Below, piece after piece: positions 34,241-43,254 of a DNA stretch of 64,000 nucleotides. The translations under genes and the position numbers were made by a program. Each line of letters begins with the position of its first letter. Positions within the stretch are counted from its first letter, which is position 1. Source of the DNA: JBCDJG01 sp038748065 (lineage in GTDB: Bacteria > Pseudomonadota > Gammaproteobacteria > Pseudomonadales > Halieaceae); NCBI GenBank assembly GCA_038748065.1, contig JBCDJG010000001.1, positions 1 through 64,000 on the forward strand, given 5' to 3'. The notes beneath the pieces were generated by a model that saw nothing but the letters and a program-made list of their open reading frames with translations, made no database searches and had not been told where the DNA came from.

Positions 34241-35331
34241 ATGTAACCCGCCTGCTCGATCGCCCAATGACCATATTCCTGTGCGGTCTTTTCCTGTTAA
34301 CGGTCGCACTTCCCTACGGCAACCTGGCGTCTGAGGGCGAGGTTGTGCCCTCCTACGTGGTGTCCCTGCTGGGCAAGTACCTGTGCCTGGCGCTGCTGGC
34401 GGTGTCGCTGGATCTGGTCTGGGGCTACTGCGGCATATTGAGCCTGGGTCACGGTGCCTTTTTCGCGCTGGGTGGCTACGCCATGGGCATGCACCTTATG
34501 CGTGAAATCGGTGATCGCGGCGTATACGCAAACCCCGATCTGCCCGACTTTATGGTTTTTCTAAACTACGAGTCTCTGCCCTGGTACTGGTATGGCTTCG
34601 ATCAATTCTGGTTCGCCTGTCTTATGGTCCTGCTGGTACCCGGCGCGCTAGCCTTTGTGTTCGGCTGGTTCGCCTTTCGCTCCCGGGTTAGCGGCGTCTA
34701 TCTTTCCATTATTACGCAGGCGATGACCTATGCGCTCATGCTGGCTTTCTTTCGCAATGAGATGGGCTTTGGCGGCAACAACGGTCTGACAGACTTCAAG
34801 GACGTGCTCGGCTTCGAACTGCAGTCTGACGTCACACGCGCCTGGCTGCTGGCGCTATCCGCAGCGGCATTGGCGGCGGGGCTACTCATGTCAAAAGCGA
34901 TTACGGTAAGCAAGCTTGGGAGCGTGCTGATAGCTATCCGCGACGCAGAAAGTCGTACGCGCTTCCTCGGCTACCGCGTCGAGCACTATAAGCTATTCAT
35001 ATTTGTGATCTCCGCGATGCTGGCCGGGGTCGCTGGCGCCCTTTACGTGCCCCAGGTGGGCATTATCAATCCAGGCGAATTCAGCCCAGCCAATTCCATC
35101 GCCATTGTCATCTGGGTTGCGCTGGGGGGACGGGGAACGCTGGTAGGCGCTGCCATCGGTGCCATTATCGTCGCCTATGCCGAGACACTGCTGACCGGGT
35201 GGATTCCAGAGCTCTGGCTGTTCGCCCTGGGAGCACTCTTTGTACTGGTAACGCTATTCATGCCCAAAGGCGTGCTGGGGCTGATCGAACAGCTGCATGG
35301 CCGCACGCAATCCAGCAGGAGCCCGTCATGA
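34237..35331 (+). CDS. urtC: Urea/amide-type ABC transporter permease UrtC
   Basis: A 364-residue branched-chain-type permease. Marks are CLALLAVSLDLVWGYCGILSLGHGAFFALGGYAMGM, DFKDVLGF and EFSPANSIAIVIWVALGGRGTLVGAAIGA (read as parts of the second permease module). It pairs with UrtB and both ATPases. The start overlaps urtB by 4 bases, and the stop overlaps urtD by 4 bases, which indicates tight translational coupling. Confidence 0.88.
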   Translation: MNVTRLLDRPMTIFLCGLFLLTVALPYGNLASEGEVVPSYVVSLLGKYLCLALLAVSLDLVWGYCGILSLGHGAFFALGGYAMGMHLMREIGDRGVYANPDLPDFMVFLNYESLPWYWYGFDQFWFACLMVLLVPGALAFVFGWFAFRSRVSGVYLSIITQAMTYALMLAFFRNEMGFGGNNGLTDFKDVLGFELQSDVTRAWLLALSAAALAAGLLMSKAITVSKLGSVLIAIRDAESRTRFLGYRVEHYKLFIFVISAMLAGVAGALYVPQVGIINPGEFSPANSIAIVIWVALGGRGTLVGAAIGAIIVAYAETLLTGWIPELWLFALGALFVLVTLFMPKGVLGLIEQLHGRTQSSRSPS

Positions 35332-36065
35332 GCGTACAGCTGACGCTGGAGGATGTCTCACTCAGCTTCGATGGCTTCAAGGCAATCAGTAACCTGTCCG
35401 TGGCCATCGATAAGGGCGAACTGCGCGCCATTATCGGGCCTAACGGTGCCGGCAAGACAACTATGATGGATATCATTACCGGTAAATCACGGCCGGACAG
35501 TGGCCGCGTCATATGGCAGGACAGCCTCGACCTCACCCCGCTCGACGAGGCAGCTACTGCGCGACTGGGCATAGGGCGTAAATTTCAAACGCCTACGGTC
35601 TTCGAGACGCAGCGGGTCGAAGACAATATCGCCCTGGCCCTGGCGGCGGATCGATCCGTGTGGGCCACGCTATTTCATCAGCGCAGCGAAGATGAAACGA
35701 GGCGCATCACCGAACTCCTGACGCTGATTGAGCTGGAGGATCAGCGCAACGCGCTGGCTCGCACGCTAAGCCACGGCCAAAAACAGTGGCTGGAAATCGG
35801 TATGCTGTTGGCACAAGACCCGGAACTACTACTTGTGGACGAGCCTGCTGCGGGCATGACTGACGCGGAAACCTCACGCACCGCAGCGCTGCTTCGAGAG
35901 ATAGCGGGGCAGCATACGGTGATCGTCGTAGAACACGACATGGAATTCGTGCGCGCACTGGACTGTCGCGTCACCGTTCTGCACCAGGGAAGTGTCCTGG
36001 CCGAGGGTTCCCTGGCGCATGTCTCACGGAATCCCGAAGTTGTGGAAGTCTACCTTGGTCGTTGA
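35328..36065 (+). CDS. urtD: Urea/amide-type ABC transporter ATPase UrtD
   Basis: A 245-residue ATPase starting at ATG 35328 (MSVQLTLEDVSLSFDGFKAI). Walker A is GPNGAGKTT, the signature LSHGQKQWLEIGMLL is typical of UrtD rather than LivG, and Walker B is LLLVDEPAAGM. GRKFQTPTVFE is another UrtD mark. The ORF can be extended upstream but that part lies inside urtC. Confidence 0.88.
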   Translation: MSVQLTLEDVSLSFDGFKAISNLSVAIDKGELRAIIGPNGAGKTTMMDIITGKSRPDSGRVIWQDSLDLTPLDEAATARLGIGRKFQTPTVFETQRVEDNIALALAADRSVWATLFHQRSEDETRRITELLTLIELEDQRNALARTLSHGQKQWLEIGMLLAQDPELLLVDEPAAGMTDAETSRTAALLREIAGQHTVIVVEHDMEFVRALDCRVTVLHQGSVLAEGSLAHVSRNPEVVEVYLGR

Positions 36066-36783
36066 GGCCAATGGAAAGGAGGCGCCAGCGCTGGACGTCA
36101 GGGCCGTGGATCTCCACTATGGCGCCGCCCAGGCGCTACGGGCCGTCTCCCTGCGGGCGCGCGCCGGCGAGGTCACAGCTGTTCTCGGGCGCAACGGTGT
36201 GGGCAAGACCACTCTACTGCGCTCAATATCCGGCCGCGAGCGTATATCCAGCGGTGAAATCCTATGGCACGGCAGGCGTATCGACACCCTGCGGCCTGAT
36301 GCAAGGGCTCGACTGGGCGTGGCTTCAGTACCCCAGGGACGAGAGATATTCCCACTGTTGACTGTAGAAGAAAACCTGCAAACGGGCTTCGCCCCGCTGC
36401 CGAGGGGCCAGCGTGAAGTGGCTGACTATGTGCTACAACTTTTTCCAGCGCTAAGCGATATGATGTCGCGGCGAGGCGGCGATTTATCCGGCGGCCAGCA
36501 ACAGCAGTTGGCCATCGCCCGCGCTCTCGTCACACGCCCCCGTCTGCTGCTACTGGATGAACCCACCGAGGGCATTCAACCCTCGATCATCAAGGACATT
36601 GGCCGAGCCGTTGCCTTACTGCGTGATCGCGGCGACATTGCCATTGTGTTGGTGGAGCAATATTTCGAGTTTGCGCGCGACCTTTGTGATCACTTCTATG
36701 TCATGGACCGGGGCAGGATCATCCGGGCGGGCAGCCGAGCAGACCTTGATGACAGAGAAATCCGTGGCTTGCTGAGCGTCTAA
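36055..36783 (+). CDS. urtE: Urea/amide-type ABC transporter ATPase UrtE
   Basis: About 242 residues. Walker A is GRNGVGKTT, signature LSGGQQQQLAIARAL, Walker B LLLLDEPTEGIQPSII, and VEQYFEFA and FYVMDRG are typical of UrtE. No ATG lies in a good place. I give TTG 36055, which overlaps urtD by 11 bases. A perfect AAAGGAGG lies at 36075-36082, 8 bases before a CTG at 36091, and starting there would match the usual length of the N-terminus. The true start is therefore uncertain by 12 residues. Confidence 0.8.
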   Translation: MVVEANGKEAPALDVRAVDLHYGAAQALRAVSLRARAGEVTAVLGRNGVGKTTLLRSISGRERISSGEILWHGRRIDTLRPDARARLGVASVPQGREIFPLLTVEENLQTGFAPLPRGQREVADYVLQLFPALSDMMSRRGGDLSGGQQQQLAIARALVTRPRLLLLDEPTEGIQPSIIKDIGRAVALLRDRGDIAIVLVEQYFEFARDLCDHFYVMDRGRIIRAGSRADLDDREIRGLLSV

Positions 36784-36901
36784 TCCACATCTCGATATCA
36801 GCTCTACAGCTGCCGGGTAAATCTCACTCCCTCAGTGGCGCATTATTGGGAGCTGCCTCAACATGTATCATTGAACGAAGCTACCAATGGAGACAAGCTC
36901 G

Positions 36902-37894
36902 ATGCGACATTGCCTGACACCGATTGCCCTAACGTGCTTGATTTTCTCGCCCGCGCTGCAAGCCCTAGACATATCTGACTGTGCAGCAATCGCTGACGAC
37001 ACTGCACGGCTGGCGTGTTTCGACACCCTGGCCCTGAACTCCTCAGAAGGCCTGGATACGCTGACTATCTCAACAGGAAAAGAAAGCGAGGACGAAGAGG
37101 GTCTATTTTCCGAGCGGCTGGCCGAAGAGGAGCGGCGCGTCAACAAAGCCTGGGTTATCACGCCGCATCACCGCAACTACTTGCTGCCGGTAACCTATAA
37201 CAGCACACCCAATGAGGAAGCATGGACCAATATTTTCCCCGATGCCGAGATGGATAATCTGGAGGCAAAATTCCAGATCAGCCTGAAGGCAGTTATCTGG
37301 GAGGATATCCTTGGGCCGGGCAGCAACCTGTGGGGCGCCTATACCCAGGAAAACTGGTGGCAAGTTTATAACACCGATGAATCTGCTCCCTTCAGGGAAA
37401 CCAATTACCAACCCGAACTCATTCTGGCCTGGGAGAACGACTGGCAGATCATGGGCTTCACCAATACGCTCGTCGGGGTAAGCCTCAATCACCAGTCCAA
37501 CGGCCGCGGCGACCTGCTCTCACGCAGCTGGAATCGTATTATTGGCTTGGCCGCCTTCGAAAAAGACAACTTTCTGCTGACCGGGCGAGCCTGGTACCGC
37601 ATACCCGAGGACGAAGACGACGACGACAACCCGCGCATCTACCGCTACATGGGTTACGGCGACATTAATGGTGTCTGGAAGCTTGGCAGCCATCAGCTCG
37701 GCTTCAAGCTACGCAATAACCTGAGCTCAGAAAACAAGGGCGCTATTCAGCTCGACTGGACCTTTCCTCTCGGGAGTAACGAGCGCTTTCGAGGCTACAT
37801 TCAATACTTCAATGGCTATGGCGAAAGCCTGATTGACTATGATGAAAGTAGTAATCGAATTGGCATTGGCGTCACCCTCACGGATCTGCTGTAG
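36902..37894 (+). CDS. pldA: Outer-membrane phospholipase A (OMPLA)
   Basis: A protein of about 330 residues starting at ATG 36902, with GGAGA 8 bases before it; an ATG at 36887 is an alternative. A signal peptide ends at ALQA. The catalytic motif is visible as NHQSNGRGDLLSRSWNR, with His, Ser and Asn of the OMPLA triad, and the barrel strands include ENWWQVY and NYQPELIL. The enzyme hydrolyses phospholipids in the outer membrane, normally silent until membrane damage. The early region (residues 20-95) with DCAAIADDTARLACFDTLA is a DUF-like cysteine segment seen in many OMPLA proteins. A weak pseudo-palindrome (ATCTCGATATCAGCT at 36789) lies upstream. Confidence 0.88.
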   Translation: MRHCLTPIALTCLIFSPALQALDISDCAAIADDTARLACFDTLALNSSEGLDTLTISTGKESEDEEGLFSERLAEEERRVNKAWVITPHHRNYLLPVTYNSTPNEEAWTNIFPDAEMDNLEAKFQISLKAVIWEDILGPGSNLWGAYTQENWWQVYNTDESAPFRETNYQPELILAWENDWQIMGFTNTLVGVSLNHQSNGRGDLLSRSWNRIIGLAAFEKDNFLLTGRAWYRIPEDEDDDDNPRIYRYMGYGDINGVWKLGSHQLGFKLRNNLSSENKGAIQLDWTFPLGSNERFRGYIQYFNGYGESLIDYDESSNRIGIGVTLTDLL

Positions 37895-37998
37895 GCGACG
37901 CCGACGCGATGGCCGCACCAGACGCTGTAGTGCTTATCGCAAGACCTGGATTTATACTCCAGATTCGAACAAAGATAACTTTGCGGCCATAAACCGAC

Positions 37999-39570
37999 AT
38001 GATCTACAGCTTTGATGACTTCAGGCTGGATACGAGTACACACGAACTCTCGCATAGCAAAGGACCGGTGGCAGTGGAGCCACAGACTTTTGCCTTGCTC
38101 GAGACGCTGGTCGCCAACAGTAATACGGTACTGACCAAGGAAGATTTGACAGATGCTGTTTGGCAGGGCCGCTTCACGTCCGATGCCGCTATCGCCAGCT
38201 GCATCAAGCATGCTCGCCAGGCGCTGGGCGACGACGGCAAGCAACAGCGCTATATCAAGACCATTCACGGCATTGGCTATCGCTTCGTTGGTACGCTCAC
38301 GGCGAGGTCTGGCCGGGCAGGCTCTTTGGCCGAAGACAGCTTCTCGCCGGAAGCTGGAGCAACGCAAGACTCCCGGCCCATGCTGCTTGTCACACCCCTG
38401 GAGGATTTCTGCAGCGCAGGTCATGTAATAACCGGCGGGCTCAGCCATGATATAACCGTGGGTCTATCACGTCAGCGTTGGATAAAAGTGATCTCCTGGG
38501 CCAGTGCCCAACGGCTACAGACCCTTGCAAGCGAATCCCTGCGCCCATTGACAGCCGCAGACTACTGCATGGCCGGGCAGGTGATGGCCTCAGGCGGCCG
38601 GTATTCACTGGCGGTTGAGTTGACTGACTTGCGCGACCATTCCGTAATCTGGGCGGGCTGCATCGAAAGCCGCACGGGGGATATCAACGACCTGCGCACG
38701 GCCGTTGTCGAACAGGCCATTAGTACCCTCGAGTTGCAGCTTTCAGCGGCAGAAGCGGCCCGCGCACATGGGCTTGCTCCCACAAGCCTGGACGCCTGGT
38801 CTCACTATCACCTGGGCTTGCAGCACATGTACCGTTTCAACGCTGAGGATAACGCTGCTGCTACGGCTTGCTTCGAACGAGCTATCAAGCTGCAGGCAGA
38901 TTTCTCTCGCGCTCATGCGGGCTTGTCCTTTGCTCACTTCCAGACGGCCTTTAATCGTTACCCGGGCTACGGGGAGGTAAAAGCTATTTCCGGCGCTATT
39001 AAGAGTGCGGAGAAGGCCGTCGAGCTGGACGCACTGGACCCTATGGCCAACTTTGTGATGGGCCGGAGCTTCTGGCTCGATGGCGACGTCGATGCAGGTC
39101 AGCCGTGGCTCGAACGGGCACTACAGATCAATGGGAACTTCGCGCAAGCGCACTATGCACATGCTCTGGCGTCGCTGATGGTGGGCGATGCGCAGGCGCT
39201 GCAGGCTGACAGCCACACCGAAGCCAACGCAGCGATCGCGCTGAGCCCCCTGGACCCCTTCATGTATGGCTTCTATGGCGTTCGAGCCCTGTCATTCCTG
39301 CGCGACGGTAACCTGGAAAAGGCCAGCTTTTGGGCAAACCGTGCGGCACGTCAGCCCAATGCGATTGCGGCGATGGATTTTATCGCCGCTGCCGTCAATG
39401 CACGGGCTGGAAACGACGAGGCTGCCCTGACCTGGGCGCAGCGCGCTCGAAAGCGTAGCGGCGGCGGAGACAGCACCTACTTTTTTCGGGCCTTACCTTT
39501 CTACGAAGGGCAGCTCCGCCAAAGTCTGGATGACGCATTTCAGGATACGGGGCTGGCTCCACCTCGCTGA
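37999..39570 (+). CDS. OmpR/CadC-type winged-helix regulator with TPR region
   Basis: A 523-residue protein. The N-terminal 100 residues are a Trans_Reg_C domain: FDDFRLDTSTHELS, VEPQTFALLETLV, and TIHGIGYRFVG. Residues 125-245 match the adenylate-cyclase/FlgM-like sensor found in HilA/CadC-type proteins (LSHDITVGLSRQRWIKVISW). The C-terminal part has about five tetratricopeptide-like repeats (LGLQHMYRFNAEDNAAATACFERAIKLQ). No membrane segment is visible, unlike CadC. It probably controls a nearby gene; its target is not evident. Confidence 0.8.
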   Translation: MIYSFDDFRLDTSTHELSHSKGPVAVEPQTFALLETLVANSNTVLTKEDLTDAVWQGRFTSDAAIASCIKHARQALGDDGKQQRYIKTIHGIGYRFVGTLTARSGRAGSLAEDSFSPEAGATQDSRPMLLVTPLEDFCSAGHVITGGLSHDITVGLSRQRWIKVISWASAQRLQTLASESLRPLTAADYCMAGQVMASGGRYSLAVELTDLRDHSVIWAGCIESRTGDINDLRTAVVEQAISTLELQLSAAEAARAHGLAPTSLDAWSHYHLGLQHMYRFNAEDNAAATACFERAIKLQADFSRAHAGLSFAHFQTAFNRYPGYGEVKAISGAIKSAEKAVELDALDPMANFVMGRSFWLDGDVDAGQPWLERALQINGNFAQAHYAHALASLMVGDAQALQADSHTEANAAIALSPLDPFMYGFYGVRALSFLRDGNLEKASFWANRAARQPNAIAAMDFIAAAVNARAGNDEAALTWAQRARKRSGGGDSTYFFRALPFYEGQLRQSLDDAFQDTGLAPPR

Positions 39571-39718
39571 ACCTGCGCACTCGCATGCCGCTGAGTTAGC
39601 GGGCAATCCTCATGAAATCCCCATAAGTCCGACAAGCACAGGCTGCCTTGGCTCTGTAGCTTTGCCCCGTTGCTGCAACGCCAGCGAAAACAACGTACAC
39701 CGCAAACGGGAGATCGCC

Positions 39719-40495
39719 ATGAAACGTCCAAGACTCATTGCCTACGGGCTGCTGACCTATCTGCTGTTCAACGCATCCTTTATCTATCTCATTGGCTTTC
39801 TTCAGAGCTTCGGTGTCCCGAAAGCCATCAACGACGGTAATCACGTGAGTCCGACTTTTGCCTTGTCGATCACCGTTTCACTGGTATTTCTCTTTGGCTT
39901 CTTTCACAGCCTGATGGCGCGCGATTGGTTCAAACGTCGCTGGACAAAGTTAATAGGCCAGGAAGCAGAGCGCAGCACTTACGTGCTGCAGTCCGCCCTT
40001 TTTCTATTGCTGGCGATGTGGCAGTGGCAGCCTATGCCAGCGGTGATCTGGCACCTCACGGGCGCAGCTGCGGTAGCTGTCATCGCTTTATTTGCAGTGG
40101 GCGTAGCGACTCTGTTGACGGCTACCTTTCTTATTGACCATTTCGAGCTGTTCGGTCTTAAGCAGGTCTGGTACGCCAGTCGGAAGCGCTCACTCCCCAG
40201 CAGCGAGTTCAAGACGCCGGTGCTCTATCGATGGGTACGACACCCGATGCAGCTAGGTGTGATTATTACCGTGTTTGCAGTGCCCCACATGACGCTTGGC
40301 CATTTGTGCTTCGCGCTATGCATGACGCTCTATGTTCTGATCGGTCTTCACTTCGAAGAACGTGCCCTCGTTCGCGAATTTGGCGATCGCTATCGCGAAT
40401 ACCAGCAGCGCGTGCCCATGCTGATCCCGGGCATTCGCTTGGTAACGCGCAGAAGTGCTTCACTTCCCACCCGTGTCTCCGGGGGTGCACGATGA
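39719..40495 (+). CDS. mddA: MddA-like methanethiol S-methyltransferase
   Basis: A 258-residue membrane protein starting at ATG 39719 after GGGAGA. It has about five membrane segments. The blocks YLIGFLQSFGVPKAI, GFFHSLMARDWFKRRWTKLI, ERSTYVLQSALFLLL, WQWQP, STFLIDHFELFGLKQV-like ATFLIDHFELFGLKQVWY, VRHPMQLG and FEERALVREFGDRYREYQ follow MddA, which uses S-adenosylmethionine to methylate methanethiol to dimethylsulfide. The wider family (isoprenylcysteine methyltransferase-like) also includes NnrU-type proteins, but the match pattern favours MddA. The stop overlaps the next gene by 4 bases. Confidence 0.7.
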   Translation: MKRPRLIAYGLLTYLLFNASFIYLIGFLQSFGVPKAINDGNHVSPTFALSITVSLVFLFGFFHSLMARDWFKRRWTKLIGQEAERSTYVLQSALFLLLAMWQWQPMPAVIWHLTGAAAVAVIALFAVGVATLLTATFLIDHFELFGLKQVWYASRKRSLPSSEFKTPVLYRWVRHPMQLGVIITVFAVPHMTLGHLCFALCMTLYVLIGLHFEERALVREFGDRYREYQQRVPMLIPGIRLVTRRSASLPTRVSGGAR

Positions 40496-41001
40496 ACAAC
40501 GCCTTTAGCCCTTTGGAAGGTGGATGCGCCTGTGGCGCCGTGCGTTATCGCATACTGGCACCCCCTATGTTCGTGCACGCCTGCCACTGCAGCAGCTGCC
40601 AGCGGCAAACAGGCGCCTGGCATGCGGTCAATGCGCTGGTGGAAAGCCGCGAAGTCGCGTTGCTGAGCGGAACACTGCATCACGTCAAGCTATCGACGCC
40701 CTCGGGTGCCGGGCAAACCATCGCCCGCTGCGACTGCTGCGGCACTGCGCTTTGGAGTAATTACCACGCACTGTGTCGTGGCGAGCACGATCGCGTCCGA
40801 TTCGTGCGCGTAGGCACCCTCGACGAACCGCAAAAGCTCCCGCCGGATGTGCATATTTTCACCGCGGAGCGAAACGCGGCTGCGCCGCTACCCACAGAAG
40901 CGCCCAGCTTCGAGGCCTTCTACTCAATGCAGGATCTCTGGCCTTCCGCCAGCCTCAGACGCTTGGCATCACTGTTTGAAGAGGAGGTAGTGACACAATA
41001 A
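40492..41001 (+). CDS. GFA-family (glutathione-dependent formaldehyde-activating) protein
   Basis: A 169-residue zinc protein. Cysteine motifs are GGCACGAVRY, HACHCSSCQRQTGAWH and CDCCGTALWS, the full set of the GFA (Mis18-like) fold. The type enzyme Gfa of Paracoccus helps form S-hydroxymethylglutathione, but most members are uncharacterised. Its ATG overlaps the mddA-like stop (ATGA), so the two are translated together. Link to methanethiol or formaldehyde chemistry is an inference. Confidence 0.8.
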   Translation: MNNAFSPLEGGCACGAVRYRILAPPMFVHACHCSSCQRQTGAWHAVNALVESREVALLSGTLHHVKLSTPSGAGQTIARCDCCGTALWSNYHALCRGEHDRVRFVRVGTLDEPQKLPPDVHIFTAERNAAAPLPTEAPSFEAFYSMQDLWPSASLRRLASLFEEEVVTQ

Positions 41002-41018
41002 TCTTGACATGAAGATAG
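40999..41018. promoter_or_regulatory. MarR-type operator 5 (S9 peptidase operon)
   Basis: TAATCTTGACATGAAGATAG is a good pseudo-palindrome with a TTGACA-like segment inside. It begins at the stop of the GFA gene and lies 48 bases before the S9 peptidase start. Confidence 0.75.
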
Positions 41019-41066
41019 TATAGTGGCAGAAGTGGAACTGCAGAGACTACAGAGACCTCCACAACC

Positions 41067-43235
41067 ATGACTGGCATCTTCACATTCGGCACTTCAAAAG
41101 CAATTCGCGGTTGCCTGTGGGCGGGCCTCTCAGCCCTGGCGGCAGCCGCTGTACAGGGCGAGACACGCTACGATTTTAGCCTCGACGAGGTCTTCAGCAT
41201 ACCGGGCATTCGCGAAATCCAAAGCAACATCGACGGCGATCTCGCCTGGGTTGAGCAGCAGGACGGCGGCTGGAACGTGCTGGTCGCACGCTCCCCAGAC
41301 TACGAGCCGCGCCAACTCACCCGCTTCGACGACGACGCAGGGCATCGCGTGGATTTAGTCGGTTTCGATGCGCAAGGTGCACTGATCTATCGCCTCGGGG
41401 ACTGGGGCGTCAATCCGTCGCTGTCCCCGATGGGACCGACGATTGAACTACATCGCGTGGCCGAGGGGGACCGGGCACCGGAATCACTGGCGAAGCTAAC
41501 AGATGCCTGGAGCGCGAGCCCAGCCTTCACAGCGGATCGCAAAGCGCTGTTTGTTGCTTCAGGGGGAACGGTATCGCAGTGGCCGGTGAAACGTGGAAGT
41601 CGTGGCGAGGCGCTGTTTTCCATTAGAGGCGTCGTAAAGTCCCTGGCGCTCTCTCCGAACGGCCAACACCTCGCCTTCACGGTAGATCGATCGAACTTGA
41701 ATCGCGGCAAATACGCTTACGCGGGGGTCTATGATCTCGCGAGCAAAACTATCACCTACATGCAACCCGGGCTAGGCGTTGATCAAGACCTGTCGTGGTC
41801 TCCGGACGGTTCGCAGCTGGCCTTTATCAGGTTTGGCTACGAGCCCCGAACGTGGCGCTTCTCAGACCACCGGGCGGGTGCCCCCTTTCAGGTCATTGTC
41901 GCCGACCCATCCAACGGGAAGGGTAAGGTCATTTTCGAGTCAGAGCCTGGCTACGGGTCGCGCTTCAACGGCTTCGCTGCCAGTACCTACTCCGGCATGG
42001 GCGGCACCAACAACCTGCTCTGGCTGGCTGATGGCCAACTGCTGTTCCCCTATGAGAAAACGGGCTGGAAGCTCCTCTACAGCGTGCCCGCCGACGGCGG
42101 CGAGGCCAGGCTACTGACTCCCGGAAAGTTTGAGATCAGCGGCATGGCGCCATCCATTGACGGACAAAGCGTGTTCTTCTGGGCCAACACCGAGGCGGAT
42201 CCCCACCGCCTGGCATTTTTCTCCCTGACGCCCGGCAAGGCCCCGTCGGCCGTTGCCATGCCAGAGTCGCTCCCCATGGCAGGCGATGCCCCAAGACAGT
42301 CGCTCTATGCACTGCCCGGCGGCGTTATGGCGGTTATCGCACAGGGCGCAGAAGCACCAACGCAGCTGCGCCTGTTGTTGCCCTCCGGTAACTCAAGGAA
42401 GCTGAGCACGGGGCCCGATGTCGACGACCCGCTCACAGACCGAATGCCAGCACCGGAGATTATTACCTTCAAGGCGCGTGACGGCCTGGAGATTCCAGGC
42501 GTGCTATACCGTCCGGCTGAACCGCTTCAAACCGGCTCTAACTCGCTGGTCGTCGTCGCACACGGTGGATCGCGCGACAAGGCCTACCCGATCTGGGGCT
42601 TCGAGCATACGCGCGACCAGATTTCGCACTATCTGTCAGGGCAGGGCTACTACGTGTACCTGCCCAACTACCGCAGCGGCATTGGCTACGGGCTCGATTT
42701 CCGAGAGCCGGACCAATACGGCGGCCGGGGCGCCGCCGATGCCGAGGACGCGATCGACGCCGCCCGCTACCTGAAGCGCACGCTCGACGGTGTGGATCCT
42801 GAAAAGTTCGCCATACTGGGTTATTCCTACGGTGGCCACATCGTCACTAACGCCCTGGCGCGATCCGACGAATACGCTGCGGGTGTCAGCTATGCAGGCG
42901 TCGGGGACTGGGTCATCGAAATGGAAAAGGACTTCAAGGAAACGCTGCAATTCAACATCCCGCAGCGCGTTGAGCTGGAAGCGATGGCGCATGAGGCATC
43001 GGCCATCTCACTGATCGATGAATGGGGCGATGAACCACTGCTCTTGGTGCACGGGGATAACGACGGTTCCGCCGCGATGCAGCAGTCCCTTGAGCTTTAC
43101 CTGGCGCTTAAGCGGCGCGGCAAGACGACCGAGGCCTTGATCTACCCGGAAGAGACCCACGGTTTCAATCGTAGCGCCCACCGTCGCGAGATCATTTTGC
43201 GTACCGATGCCTTCCTCAAAACCCATCTCCAGTAA
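41067..43235 (+). CDS. S9 family prolyl-oligopeptidase-type serine peptidase
   Basis: A 722-residue exported peptidase (signal sequence GCLWAGLSALAAAAVQG). The first 430 residues are a beta-propeller of WD40/TolB type (SPNGQHLAF, SWSPDGSQLAFIRFG). The C-terminal alpha/beta-hydrolase domain has the nucleophile GYSYGG near residue 590, Asp in LLVHGDNDGS and His in EETHGF. The substrate is likely a short peptide, cleaved in the periplasm. It heads a three-gene unit with a PLP enzyme and a DUF819 transporter. Confidence 0.85.
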   Translation: MTGIFTFGTSKAIRGCLWAGLSALAAAAVQGETRYDFSLDEVFSIPGIREIQSNIDGDLAWVEQQDGGWNVLVARSPDYEPRQLTRFDDDAGHRVDLVGFDAQGALIYRLGDWGVNPSLSPMGPTIELHRVAEGDRAPESLAKLTDAWSASPAFTADRKALFVASGGTVSQWPVKRGSRGEALFSIRGVVKSLALSPNGQHLAFTVDRSNLNRGKYAYAGVYDLASKTITYMQPGLGVDQDLSWSPDGSQLAFIRFGYEPRTWRFSDHRAGAPFQVIVADPSNGKGKVIFESEPGYGSRFNGFAASTYSGMGGTNNLLWLADGQLLFPYEKTGWKLLYSVPADGGEARLLTPGKFEISGMAPSIDGQSVFFWANTEADPHRLAFFSLTPGKAPSAVAMPESLPMAGDAPRQSLYALPGGVMAVIAQGAEAPTQLRLLLPSGNSRKLSTGPDVDDPLTDRMPAPEIITFKARDGLEIPGVLYRPAEPLQTGSNSLVVVAHGGSRDKAYPIWGFEHTRDQISHYLSGQGYYVYLPNYRSGIGYGLDFREPDQYGGRGAADAEDAIDAARYLKRTLDGVDPEKFAILGYSYGGHIVTNALARSDEYAAGVSYAGVGDWVIEMEKDFKETLQFNIPQRVELEAMAHEASAISLIDEWGDEPLLLVHGDNDGSAAMQQSLELYLALKRRGKTTEALIYPEETHGFNRSAHRREIILRTDAFLKTHLQ

Positions 43236-43254
43236 AGACCGGGCGAGTCAGGAC

